Assembly (NCBI GenBank): GCA_018263005.1
Contig: JADFDH010000001.1
Location: 124,001-188,000 of the forward strand
Direction: 5' to 3'
From: Methanobacterium sp.
GTDB lineage: Archaea > Methanobacteriota > Methanobacteria > Methanobacteriales > Methanobacteriaceae
Length of the DNA stretch: 64,000 nucleotides
The notes under the pieces were generated by a model. That model made no database searches, was not told the DNA's origin, and saw only the letters and a program-made list of their open reading frames with translations. Positions 52,082 to 61,395 of the stretch are shown piece by piece. The first letter of the stretch is position 1. Each line of letters starts with the position of its first letter. The position numbers and the translations under genes are program-made.

Positions 52082-53233
52082 ATGGGAAAAGAAGAAATAA
52101 GTACAACTAAATATCTCATTCATGCTCAAATTAATGCTAATGGAATTGTGGAAAAACCCGATGTGGTAGGAGCTATTTTTGGCCAAACCGAGGGACTTTT
52201 AAGCAATGATCTAGATTTAAGAGAATTACAGAAAACAGGACGAATAGGTAGAATAAAAGTAAACATCAACTCCAAAGCCGGTAAATCCAAAGGAGAAATC
52301 ATAATACCATCCAGTCTGGACAGGGTGGAAACCGCCATATTGGCAGCTTCCCTGGAGACCATCAACAGAGTAGGACCCTGCGAAGCCTACATACAGGTTT
52401 CCAAAGTAGAAGATGTAAGAGCAGTAAAACGAAGGAAAGTGGTGGACCGAGCTAAAGAATTATATAAAGGAATGATGGAAGAAGTGACTCCTGAAAGCCT
52501 CAAGATGATCGAAGAGGTTAAAGAAGCCATGAGAATCCATGAAATCACAGAATACGGTGATGAAAAGCTTCCCGCAGGTCCTAATGTCATATCATCCGAT
52601 GCCATCCTGGTGGTGGAAGGAAGAGCCGATGTTTTAAACCTATTACGCTACGGTGTTAAAAACGCCATAGCAGTAGAAGGTGTCAGTGTACCTAAACCAG
52701 TAGCTGAACTAACTAAAAATAAAACAGTAACCGCATTTTTAGATGGAGATAGGGGTGGAGAACTAATACTAAAAGAACTTCTTCAGGTTGGAGAAGTAGA
52801 TTACGTCACCAGAGCCCCTAAAGGTAAAGAAGTAGAAGACCTAAGTAAAGATGAGGTTATGGTTGCTTTAAGGGATAAAATACCCGTGGAACAGATATAT
52901 CATGACATGGGAATTAAAACCAAAAAGATACCAGAACCCAATAAAAGCGAAGACAAGATAAAGGTCTTAAAAGGTATCTTAAAAGATCTGGAAGGTTCAG
53001 GAAACGCAGAGATATTAGACGATGCTTTAAACATCCTAAAAGAAGTTAAAGTAGAAAATCTTTACGATGAACTTAAAAAAGTAAACAACAACGTTTATGC
53101 TGTTGTCTTCGACGGAGTAATCAGTCAGAGACTGATAGATATCTCCAAAGAAAAGGGTCTTAAACATATAGTGGCTGTAAGAATAAGTGAAGTAGTGAAA
53201 AAACCCAGCCAGATTAAAGTAATAACCAGATAA
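52082..53233 (+). CDS. dnaG: Archaeal DnaG
   Basis: 383 residues. The Toprim domain has VVEGRADVLNLLRYG and TAFLDGDRGGELILKEL. The archaeal N-terminal domain (STTKYLIHAQINANGIVEKP, VGAIFGQTEGLL) replaces the bacterial zinc finger. Archaeal DnaG associates with the exosome (Csl4/Rrp41) and has limited primase activity in vitro. ATG 52082 is chosen because of the AGGAGG eight bases upstream; a longer frame from 51962 overlaps the preceding gene and is unlikely. Followed by a clean hairpin-T terminator. Confidence 0.96.
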   Translation: MGKEEISTTKYLIHAQINANGIVEKPDVVGAIFGQTEGLLSNDLDLRELQKTGRIGRIKVNINSKAGKSKGEIIIPSSLDRVETAILAASLETINRVGPCEAYIQVSKVEDVRAVKRRKVVDRAKELYKGMMEEVTPESLKMIEEVKEAMRIHEITEYGDEKLPAGPNVISSDAILVVEGRADVLNLLRYGVKNAIAVEGVSVPKPVAELTKNKTVTAFLDGDRGGELILKELLQVGEVDYVTRAPKGKEVEDLSKDEVMVALRDKIPVEQIYHDMGIKTKKIPEPNKSEDKIKVLKGILKDLEGSGNAEILDDALNILKEVKVENLYDELKKVNNNVYAVVFDGVISQRLIDISKEKGLKHIVAVRISEVVKKPSQIKVITR

Positions 53234-53240
53234 ATATTAT

Positions 53241-53270
53241 AATCCTAAAAATAAATTAGGATTTTTTTAT
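53241..53270 (+). terminator. Hairpin plus T-run after dnaG
   Basis: AATCCTAA (53241-53248) and TTAGGATT (53256-53263) form a perfect eight-base stem with a seven-base loop, followed directly by a run of Ts (53262-53268) and more Ts to about 53277. It lies eight bases after the dnaG stop and looks like an intrinsic terminator. Confidence 0.65.
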
Positions 53271-53298
53271 TTTTTTTAAAAATTCAAAGGGGGTATCC

Positions 53299-54813
53299 TT
53301 GGTGTATGTGAATATGGATAAAGAATTCTTAAAGGATATAGAGACTACACAGGATATTTTAATACCTAAAGATCCCCTAGAGAGAGTAATAGGCCATGAT
53401 GACATCATAGAATTCGTTAAAATAGCTGCAAAACAACGTAGGAATCTGCTTCTAGTGGGCCCACCAGGTATTGGAAAATCACTCATCGCCCAAGCAATAT
53501 CATTCCATCTGGGAAAATGTAATGAGGAAATAAACGTTGTACATAACCCAGAAAGACCTGAAAGACCTTTTGTAGAGATTAAAACCAGAAAAGAAATAGA
53601 GAATGAAATAAGGGATCTGCAAATGGCAGAAGGTGAAATCGTTGATCCCACAGACGTTCCAGTAGCAGTAGCCGAACGATTAGGTTTCCGATGTGTTCAC
53701 TGCGGAAGCTACAACAACGCATACCATAGCATATGCTCAAAATGCGGAGGGGACAAATACTCCCACATAAACGCCCGAAGAAAACACCTAGGCGACCTGT
53801 TGGGAATGTTTGAAATGAATGAGGATCAAGTGGACTTTCCCCAGGAAAGAGTCACCACTACCCGCGTATTAAATGACCGGGAAGAAGTGGTGATATATGA
53901 AAGGGTGGATGGAGAAAACATCAAAGTACTGGATCAGCATGCCTTGGAGAAAAGAAGGGAGATCGTTGAGGAGAAACCTAAAAACGTGATAATACCGCTG
54001 GAAAGGAAGATGTTCATCCAGGCCACAGGCGCCAGTGAAACGGAACTCTTGGGAGATGTACGGCATGACCCATACGGCGGACATCCCGAACTGGGCACGC
54101 ATCCCTATGAAAGAGTCATACCCGGAGCCGTTCATGAAGCACATGAAGGAGTTCTTTTCATAGATGAAATAGTACACATAGCAAATCTACAAAGATACAT
54201 CCTCAGTGCAATGCAAGATAAATATTTCCCCATAGTGGGAAGAAACCCCCAGAGCGCAGGAAGCTCAGTTAAAATTGAAGACGTTCCCTGTGATTTCATC
54301 TTTGTAGGGGCGTGTAATATTAGGGATATCAAGTACATATTACCTCCACTACGCTCCAGGATACAGGGTGAGGGATATGAAATACTAATGAAAACCACCA
54401 TGCCCGATACAGAAGAAAATCAGGCAAAAATCGCCCAATTCGTAGCACAGGAAATTAAATTAGACGGTAAAATACCACATGCCACCATATCTGCTGTAAA
54501 AATACTATTAGATGAAGCCAGACGCAGAGCAAAAGTAGTAGATGAACAGAGAAATGCCCTAACCCTGAGACTGAGAGATCTGGGGGGTGTGATCAGGATG
54601 GCAGGGGATATAGCTGTAATGGAGGATAATGCACTTATAGAAGATAAACAAATGTTATTTGCTATTAAAAATGCTAAATCAGTGGAAGATCAAATATTAA
54701 GCCGTTATAATTCCTTTGAAAAAGCAATGCAACGAGATTTCGCCAGTTCACAAAATCCCAGCAAAGGAGAAAATGAGTACCCCAATGAGAATGTGGATAG
54801 GAGTTACATGTAG
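53299..54813 (+). CDS. LonB-like AAA+ ATPase with inserted zinc ribbon, lacking the protease domain
   Basis: 504 residues. AAA+ core: Walker A LLVGPPGIGKSLIAQ (about residue 55-69), Walker B GVLFIDEIVHIANLQ (about 284), sensor-1-like VGACN, and arginine finger/lid LPPLRSRIQGEGYEI. Instead of the membrane segment of archaeal LonB, a zinc ribbon (CVHCGSYNNAYHSICSKCGG, about residues 132-151) is inserted. The C-terminus ends soon after the lid with no Ser-Lys protease domain. It may be a remodeller or helicase loader. It starts at TTG 53299 or GTG 53302 behind AAGGGGG and sits 66 bases after dnaG, beyond a terminator-like hairpin. Confidence 0.85.
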   Translation: MVYVNMDKEFLKDIETTQDILIPKDPLERVIGHDDIIEFVKIAAKQRRNLLLVGPPGIGKSLIAQAISFHLGKCNEEINVVHNPERPERPFVEIKTRKEIENEIRDLQMAEGEIVDPTDVPVAVAERLGFRCVHCGSYNNAYHSICSKCGGDKYSHINARRKHLGDLLGMFEMNEDQVDFPQERVTTTRVLNDREEVVIYERVDGENIKVLDQHALEKRREIVEEKPKNVIIPLERKMFIQATGASETELLGDVRHDPYGGHPELGTHPYERVIPGAVHEAHEGVLFIDEIVHIANLQRYILSAMQDKYFPIVGRNPQSAGSSVKIEDVPCDFIFVGACNIRDIKYILPPLRSRIQGEGYEILMKTTMPDTEENQAKIAQFVAQEIKLDGKIPHATISAVKILLDEARRRAKVVDEQRNALTLRLRDLGGVIRMAGDIAVMEDNALIEDKQMLFAIKNAKSVEDQILSRYNSFEKAMQRDFASSQNPSKGENEYPNENVDRSYM

Positions 54814-54846
54814 TTTAAATTTTTTAATCTGGAAATTGGATAGAAT

Positions 54847-55743
54847 TTATAAAGAATCCAAGGACAAAATTTCTTCTTTAGCTTTTTTAGCCGGTTCATA
54901 ATCCGGATCTATATTTAAAGCTTTATTATAACATGTAATTGCTTTATCATATTTTTTAAGTTCTTTATAAGCATTTCCTTTATTAATCCATGCTTGAATC
55001 TGATTTGGATTTAACTCTACTGTTTTATCAAAGTATTCTAAAGATTCTTCAAATCTTCCCAAATTGATAAGTGTCGTTCCTTTATTGAACCATATAGATG
55101 GGAGTGATTGGTTTAATTTAAGAGCTTTATCAAAACAATTTAATGCAGTTTCATAATCCTTTAAGTCAATCAGTAAAGTTCCTTTATTATACCAAATCAT
55201 AAAATCAAGTGGTTCAAGCTTTAAAATTTTATCAAAACATTTTAAAGCATCTTCAGTGTAACCTAGATCTGCGAGTGCATTGCATTTTTCATCCCAATAA
55301 TTAGTATTATTTGGCTCTATTTCCAGAGCTTTATCAAAACATTTTAAAGCATCATCGAATTTTCCTAAACTATTAAGAGTGCTCCCCTTATTAAACCAAA
55401 CCGCAGCATCAGTCGATCCATGCTCTAAAGCTTTATCAAAACATTCTAATGCTTCCTCATATTTTTTCATCACAGCTAAAACAATTCCTTTAATATACCA
55501 AGCATCAAAATAGTTCTGATCTAATTTTAAAGTTTTATCACAACATTCTAAAGCTTCAACGTATTTTTCAAGGGCATACAAAGATGTTGCTTTATCAACC
55601 AATGCAGAAATACAATTAGGATAATTTTCCAAAACTTTATCAAAACATTCAATAGCTTCTACATATTTTCGTTCTTTGGCGAAATTTAGGCCTTTTTGGA
55701 GAAGCATTTCATATTTATTCTTTTTAAATAGCTTTTTAAACAA
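54847..55743 (-). CDS. TPR-repeat protein (eight repeats)
   Basis: 298 residues, almost wholly eight 34-residue TPRs, each with W/A-x-x-KG at helix A and ALKCFDKALEIEP-like helix B. A short basic leader (MFKKLFKKNKYEM) precedes them. TPR arrays mediate protein-protein contacts. It starts at TTG 55743 after AAAGGGGGATT, 13 bases from the end of the decayed surface-protein cassette, so it occupies the position directly downstream of that cassette's tail. Partner unknown. Confidence 0.88.
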   Translation of the reverse strand: MFKKLFKKNKYEMLLQKGLNFAKERKYVEAIECFDKVLENYPNCISALVDKATSLYALEKYVEALECCDKTLKLDQNYFDAWYIKGIVLAVMKKYEEALECFDKALEHGSTDAAVWFNKGSTLNSLGKFDDALKCFDKALEIEPNNTNYWDEKCNALADLGYTEDALKCFDKILKLEPLDFMIWYNKGTLLIDLKDYETALNCFDKALKLNQSLPSIWFNKGTTLINLGRFEESLEYFDKTVELNPNQIQAWINKGNAYKELKKYDKAITCYNKALNIDPDYEPAKKAKEEILSLDSL

Positions 55744-55756
55744 TCTAATCCCCCTT

Positions 55757-56895
55757 TCATCCTTGATTTTCTACCAAATTTTTAATATTGGAAAAAGCAG
55801 TTTGAATGTATCTATTCATTGGTTCATACTCTTTGGAGACAATATATAAAATAGCTATCGCAACAGCAATTTTAGTTAATGCAGGGGAAGGGTTTCCACT
55901 TCCTACGTTCAGATTTATTCCAGGATTCCTTTTTTTAAAGTAGTCATCTACATTTTGCTGAGCAATTACTTTTTTATCTCTTTTTAGTCTTGGATCATAA
56001 TTTTCATCAGAATATATTTTACCTAATTCAATAATTTCATTTAGTATATTTGTTGAGTAGTCTTCTGCTAATAAAATTAATAGATTAAAAGATCCCCAAT
56101 ATGCATAATCTACATCTTCAAGAGTTGGTGTTTGTTCATCGTTCAAGAACACGATTATTGTACCTAATAGTAATGAAAAAGGTGTTTCTAATATGTCCTG
56201 ACATTGTTCTGATGGAAGCCATCCATACTGATCACACAAATAATTCAATCCAGCAGCCAATACCAGACCCCCTGCAACCATCCAACCAACACCTGGAACT
56301 TCAGCCGATGCAGCGCCTAATTCAACAAGAGATGAACCTGCACCTATACTGATACTGCCAATAATACCTAACCTTGTGGGAGGATATCAGGATTTATTTC
56401 TTCTGCTCGTTGGATTATATTATCGGTGATCTGGTCATGGAAGCAATAGGCTCTATGAAAACCATTCTCTGTATTAATATCACGCATAATACCTGTCTCC
56501 GGATCATACAACAATATTAAATCATTGCGACCTACTAGTTTCATAACCGTGTGACCATTATATATGAATAACTCTATATCTGAATCAGTCAAGAAGGCAT
56601 AAAACATATCCCGTGCCACAGACCCCATAAAATCCATGGAAACAGTTTCATACTGGGAAATAAATCCAAATTTCGCATAATCCCCTATTCAATAGTGGAA
56701 ATCGGGGAAGAACACGCCGAGTTGAAGAGTATAGTGTTTTTGACTGATCCAAGCGACTGTGATTAACATATTATGATGACATTCAAATTTTAGGTAAGTT
56801 TTGATATATCACCATCATTTAAAACTATAATATGTCTTGGAACCTATGTCAAATACATTTCAATTCTATTTAGTGCTTTTACAAGATTATATGTC
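55757..56895 (-). pseudogene. Decayed orphan C-terminal cassette of the 1244-aa surface protein family
   Basis: Read leftward from about 56895, the DNA encodes a close copy of the intact neighbour's region from DILADTAT to CFHDQIT, but scattered over three frames. Recognisable pieces are GSVKNTILFNSACSSPISTIE then a TAG, GIMRNLD, then (after a shift) VSMDFMGSVARDMFYAF and LILLYDPETGIMRDINTENG. After INPDILPQG a stop and another shift lead to GIIGSISIGAGSSLVELGAA and a tail of about 200 residues (to LVENQG) that does not match the intact protein. There are at least three frameshifts and several stops. The 89- and 174-codon open stretches inside are fragments. It is a gene remnant without signal peptide or wall-binding part. 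Confidence 0.8.
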
Positions 56896-56905
56896 ATTAT
56901 TCAAA

Positions 56906-57298
56906 TCAGTCGCTTTGATTCGTATGCTTCAACTCTGACCCTTTTTGAAGCTTTTTTCTCTTAATATGCATAAGTAATAATAATATAAGGATCAATGCTC
57001 CTAGTTGAGTATAAAATTCTATTGATAGATCAAAAGGCGAATATAGATATGATAATATCCATATTACTATTTGAAGCGCGATTATGCATATACATGCCGT
57101 GAAAAATCTTTTAGATGAATAAATCTTATTTATGAATACTCCTGCTACAATTATGAATAATGGAAGGAAAAGAAAGAGATCTAAATAGGATTTAGTGCTT
57201 AAAAATCTGAATAAGAAATTTAAAAGCAATGTTAACCCAATAATAACCATGATAATTTGGATTAAATATATATTAACTTTTTTTTCATATTTTTTCAA
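56906..57298 (-). CDS. Small four-TM protein downstream of surface protein
   Basis: 130 residues with about four hydrophobic helices and basic ends (MKKYEKKVN at the start, KRKKLQKGSELKHTNQSD at the end). It begins 58 bases after the 1244-residue surface protein. Its layout (FLF motif, DL, K-rich turn, ALQ in helix 3, SYLYSP turn) resembles the B-type small proteins at 14092-14850, which likewise follow a pseudomurein-binding surface protein. The match is weak and judged by eye. Possible roles are immunity, anchoring or export aid. Confidence 0.65.
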   Translation of the reverse strand: MKKYEKKVNIYLIQIIMVIIGLTLLLNFLFRFLSTKSYLDLFLFLPLFIIVAGVFINKIYSSKRFFTACICIIALQIVIWILSYLYSPFDLSIEFYTQLGALILILLLLMHIKRKKLQKGSELKHTNQSD

Positions 57299-57356
57299 CT
57301 TTATTCACTCCTATCTAAATTACATATTTAACATTTTTACAATTTGGGCAGTTAGA

Positions 57357-60300
57357 TTATTCTGGAATCCAAGCAGGATTATTCCAATAATCTTGAATCT
57401 CTTGCATACCTCCAATAAATAAGTGGTAATAGCCTCCAACCAAGACACCTGCAGCACCGTATGGTCCACTAAAAGTTCCCATAACAACTGATGCCCACAA
57501 ATATATTCCAATCTTCCCAGCACCAATAGCTATATGTTGTTCATTTTCCCAGTTATATAGCATTCCTGGAGGGTTGAGCCATCGGCTGAAATCTTCAACA
57601 ATTTCATTTACCCAGTCTCTATAATCAGACGTATTGTTTTTAACTCCGGCAAAGAAATCATAAGACAACTCCGTAATCTGGTCATGGAAGCAGTACGCAC
57701 CGTAAAAACCATTGAACGTGTTAATATCCCTCATAATACCCGTTTCCGGGTCATATAGTAATATCAGATCGTCACGACCTATAAGTTTTATAACAGTCCA
57801 ACCGTTATGTGAGAATAACTCCATATCTGTCCCGATCCAGAATGCATAAAACATATCCTGCGCAACAGATCCCATTACGTCCATGGAAACCGTGCTATAT
57901 TGATAAATGAAATCTAAGTTTCGCATGATCCCATATTCAATGGTGGATATTTGGGAGGAACATGTCGAGTTGAAGAGTATTGTATTTTTAAGTGATCCTA
58001 TAACTGTCATTCCCATACTATGGTCACATTCTAGGGTCAGGTAGGTTTGATAGGCATCATCACTTACTGAAACAGCTGCAGGATGTGTTCTCGTCCAAGT
58101 AACATCAAACTCACTTGTTGCTGTATCCGCCAAGATATCATGGCAGTAAATCATCATCAGGGCTGTGAAGAAAGTTCCGTAAGCAGCTTTCATCCCACCC
58201 ACAGGGTAGACATTTTTTTGTTCAGCCCAGTACTGGGCAATGTTATCATTAACTTTGCTGGTGGCAATAGCGAAACTTTTAACACCCTCATAACCTGCGG
58301 ATAAGCCATCCAGATACATGATAGGGCTTGTCCGGTGTACAGTATTTCCTGTGAAGTTAAGAGGTATTGTATTGTTGGTTTCGGGATCAGTAACTGTCAT
58401 AGCTGGTGCATCTGCACCAGGATAGGATAAGTTAACTGTTAGGTTGTCGATGAATTCTAGTCGGTGGTTCTTGATGAACTGGAGTTCTGCGCTGGTTAAA
58501 CTGTATAATGATTTTAGGTCGTTCCAGAAGCTTGCTGGTATTGCTTCAGGGTCCATTCCATCCTGTAGTATGTAGTTGTTTGCATATATAATTGCTCTGA
58601 AAACATCACTACGATAGCTGTTCTTCCAGGTTTTATAGGCAGGGTTAATATACTCTGTATTGTTTACTACATTTCCGTTTACTATTATTTGCAGTTCACC
58701 GTTGAATATGTTGGTGTTCCTCCAGAGGACACTGATCCAGGTTACTGAACTATTTAAGGACGTATTATATGTTATATTGATAGGCTGATTAGTGGTACTA
58801 TTCAGGGCTTTGCTGGTGATGTTCAGTGCTGCTGTACCAGAGGCTATAACCAGCTGCCTGGACACGGTCTGATTATCCAGAGAAGCAGAAACAGTGACCG
58901 TCCGAGATTCTGTAGTGCCTAGATTCAAGATAGCTTCAGCCTGCCCATTAAAGGTAAGGGCCGAACTGGTAATCGTCCCATAATTTGTACTGAAAGTTAT
59001 AGGTATGCCTTTTATAACATGCCCCAGAGATGAAGTATCCTCTCCCAGATTATTATGGGTTAAATCAGCGTTTATGCTGGCATTTCCACCAGAATTAACC
59101 GAAACAGGATCAACACCCAATATAAGCCATGGATTATAATCCACGTATCCATTATTCAGTAAAATTTCACCTAAATTCATTGGATTACTATTTGACCCCC
59201 ACCAGTTATTTGTCGCATCTACATTTCCATACTCATTAATAAGCTCATAATTAATGTTTGAAGCGATTCTGTTAAAATTGATGTCGGCTGATGAGTAATC
59301 AGCGTATATTCCAACGATACCTTGAGTTATTAGGTTCCCGTAAACTGTACAATTATCGCAATAGTCAATATATAATCCATACATATTTCCCGGGATGAGA
59401 TTATTCTGAATTATTGTGTTGTTTGAACCTGAAATTAAAATTCCAGAACTATCATTGCCCGGACTATTATTGTCCATTATCAGGTTGGTATGAATAATAC
59501 AGTTGTTTGAATCAAAGAGAGTTATCCCGCCATATCCATTATAGGTGATGGTGTTCCCATAAATCACACAATTATCACTGTTCCAAGTACCCAATCCCAG
59601 CATTTGATTAAGGGTTATATTATTGTTTATTATAGTATTATTCTCGGTTTTGATAGTATTAGTAAGGATTCCGAAATAATTATTGGTTATGGTGTTACTA
59701 TTGATGGTGCAGTTTGAACATCCATTCAAAAGTATTCCATAGCTATTAACAGCTCCGGTAATAACAAAACCCTGTATCAGAGATTCACTACCACCAGCAA
59801 GAATAGTAAAAACCGGACTTGAAGAATTAACAGCATGAATCGTAACCGTATCTGCAGAAGACGCTGTTTTAATAGTTAATTTTTTGTTTATTATCATATT
59901 CTCATTGTATGTACCACCTATTACTTCTATGGTATGCCCATCCAGGGTTGAAGAATCATTTATGGCGCTTTGAATATTAGAATAACCCCTGCCGGTATCG
60001 ATGTTTCCCACTGGTGAGAAAATATAGTATACCGTCTGTATGGGGGATTGGTTGCCCGCTGCATCTACTGCTATGAATTTCAAAGTTTTAGTGGTGGAAA
60101 TATTAAACGGCACGGTATATTTGGCACTGGAAGTGGTGGGTGTGGCACCGTTAAGAGTATAATAAACAATTGGTTGAATATCCAGATTATCATAAACAGT
60201 TAAAGTAATACTTTGCGCAGAACTATACACACCCGAACCACAACTCACATCCACATAAGGAGCGGTGGTATCAATAGTATAGCTTCTACTTTGAGTAGCA

Positions 60301-61091
60301 GCAACATTACCCAATGCATCATGGGCGTAGAATTTTAAATTCGTCACACCCTGACTAAGATTCAAAGTAACAGCATTAACCATATTACTCCACAAGGAAC
60401 CATTATCCAAACTATAATGAATCAGCGGATTGGGATCCGCATTATCAGTGGCTGTTATTGTCACAGTTTTGATGGTGTTGTAACAGCCACTGGCCAGATC
60501 AACGGTTACTGTGGGAGGTGTGCTATCTTGTGGTTGAATTACTACTCCTCCAGTGCTGATTCCCACTATATTAGTCACAGTTACGTAATTGGGTAGTCTG
60601 TCATTTGTTTTGTAAAAATCCATAATCTTAGTGTACATGTAAAATAGGGATTCATATCGGATATTACCAATGGAGCTGGAGGCATAGTTAGGAACTCGGC
60701 CGTTGGAGGTTATAAATGTTTTAATATTGTTAGCGATGCTGATATATTCGGATTTGTACATGGTGCCTGTGGCTGAACCAGAAGGATTGGTGGGTGGATT
60801 TACATTGCTGATATTAATGGGGTTATTATTGTTTTGGTTAACCTGGACCACGGTTTTGGTTAGTGTGTTTAAAAATGAGGATGTGGTGCTGTTTTTACCA
60901 TTTACTGTAACATAGGACGGTATTTTATTTGTTGTATCAGTGTAATTTTTGACTCCTAAGGAACCAGCACTAACTTCATCTACAGTTATGTTAGTTGCAG
61001 AAACACCATTCAACAATATTAAAACCATTAGAATAGAGAAAATAAACATAATAATCTTTTTATAATTAAACAGGTTATTTATACCATTCAT
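57357..61091 (-). CDS. Pseudomurein-binding multi-domain surface protein
   Basis: 1244 residues. A signal peptide (IIMFIFSILMVLILLNGVSA) is followed by one pseudomurein-binding module (about 35-185; NGRVPNYASSSIGNIRYESL), two chitobiase-like/HYR Ig domains (DGYNTIKT-type segments near 200-350), a beta-helix (about 360-610), and an invasin-like Ig domain (DLTHNNLGEDTSSLG). A C-terminal domain of about 470 residues follows, which I do not recognise (YPVGGMKAAYGTFFTAL, LECDHSMGMTVIG, LILLYDPETGIMRDIN). It ends in a Gly-rich hydrophobic segment (AIGAGKIGIYLWASVVMG and GAAGVLVGGYYHLFIGG). GAGGGT precedes ATG 61091. The protein probably docks on pseudomurein and presents the C-terminal domain. Confidence 0.87.
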   Translation of the reverse strand: MNGINNLFNYKKIIMFIFSILMVLILLNGVSATNITVDEVSAGSLGVKNYTDTTNKIPSYVTVNGKNSTTSSFLNTLTKTVVQVNQNNNNPINISNVNPPTNPSGSATGTMYKSEYISIANNIKTFITSNGRVPNYASSSIGNIRYESLFYMYTKIMDFYKTNDRLPNYVTVTNIVGISTGGVVIQPQDSTPPTVTVDLASGCYNTIKTVTITATDNADPNPLIHYSLDNGSLWSNMVNAVTLNLSQGVTNLKFYAHDALGNVAATQSRSYTIDTTAPYVDVSCGSGVYSSAQSITLTVYDNLDIQPIVYYTLNGATPTTSSAKYTVPFNISTTKTLKFIAVDAAGNQSPIQTVYYIFSPVGNIDTGRGYSNIQSAINDSSTLDGHTIEVIGGTYNENMIINKKLTIKTASSADTVTIHAVNSSSPVFTILAGGSESLIQGFVITGAVNSYGILLNGCSNCTINSNTITNNYFGILTNTIKTENNTIINNNITLNQMLGLGTWNSDNCVIYGNTITYNGYGGITLFDSNNCIIHTNLIMDNNSPGNDSSGILISGSNNTIIQNNLIPGNMYGLYIDYCDNCTVYGNLITQGIVGIYADYSSADINFNRIASNINYELINEYGNVDATNNWWGSNSNPMNLGEILLNNGYVDYNPWLILGVDPVSVNSGGNASINADLTHNNLGEDTSSLGHVIKGIPITFSTNYGTITSSALTFNGQAEAILNLGTTESRTVTVSASLDNQTVSRQLVIASGTAALNITSKALNSTTNQPINITYNTSLNSSVTWISVLWRNTNIFNGELQIIVNGNVVNNTEYINPAYKTWKNSYRSDVFRAIIYANNYILQDGMDPEAIPASFWNDLKSLYSLTSAELQFIKNHRLEFIDNLTVNLSYPGADAPAMTVTDPETNNTIPLNFTGNTVHRTSPIMYLDGLSAGYEGVKSFAIATSKVNDNIAQYWAEQKNVYPVGGMKAAYGTFFTALMMIYCHDILADTATSEFDVTWTRTHPAAVSVSDDAYQTYLTLECDHSMGMTVIGSLKNTILFNSTCSSQISTIEYGIMRNLDFIYQYSTVSMDVMGSVAQDMFYAFWIGTDMELFSHNGWTVIKLIGRDDLILLYDPETGIMRDINTFNGFYGAYCFHDQITELSYDFFAGVKNNTSDYRDWVNEIVEDFSRWLNPPGMLYNWENEQHIAIGAGKIGIYLWASVVMGTFSGPYGAAGVLVGGYYHLFIGGMQEIQDYWNNPAWIPE

Positions 61092-61395
61092 TTAATTCAA
61101 CCCTCTGAATTTGTTTACTAATTTTTTCTAATATCTGGCACACTAGTTAGTTATCAATAACCCATATATAATACTTTCTATTAAATAATTATTACTTAAT
61201 TAACCAGAACCAATAAAAACGTAGTTTATTAGGAAATCTAACTGCTTTTAAATATATGAAAAATTATTTTGTTTATTTTTTTTATTAAGTTCATCAAAAT
61301 ACCAGAATATAAATATAAGTCTAGTAATAAATATTTTAGAGAGACTTAATTCCTAAACAATAAGGAAGCACTCAATCATTAGGGGAGAATAGAGT
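61092..61395. other. 304-base divergent intergenic region
   Basis: AT-rich promoter region between the leftward surface-protein gene and rightward xerA. AAATATAAGT near 61310 could be a TATA element. I looked for an Xer-type dif site (two 11-base arms around a 6-base centre) and saw no convincing one. Confidence 0.35.

Noticed and set aside
56368..56637. Free-standing 89-aa gene
   Set aside because: Its flanks in other frames continue the same homology to the 1244-aa protein, interrupted by stops and shifts, so it is a fragment of a pseudogene.
61200..61395. dif-like site upstream of xerA
   Set aside because: No pair of 11-base arms with a 6-base spacer could be found by eye.
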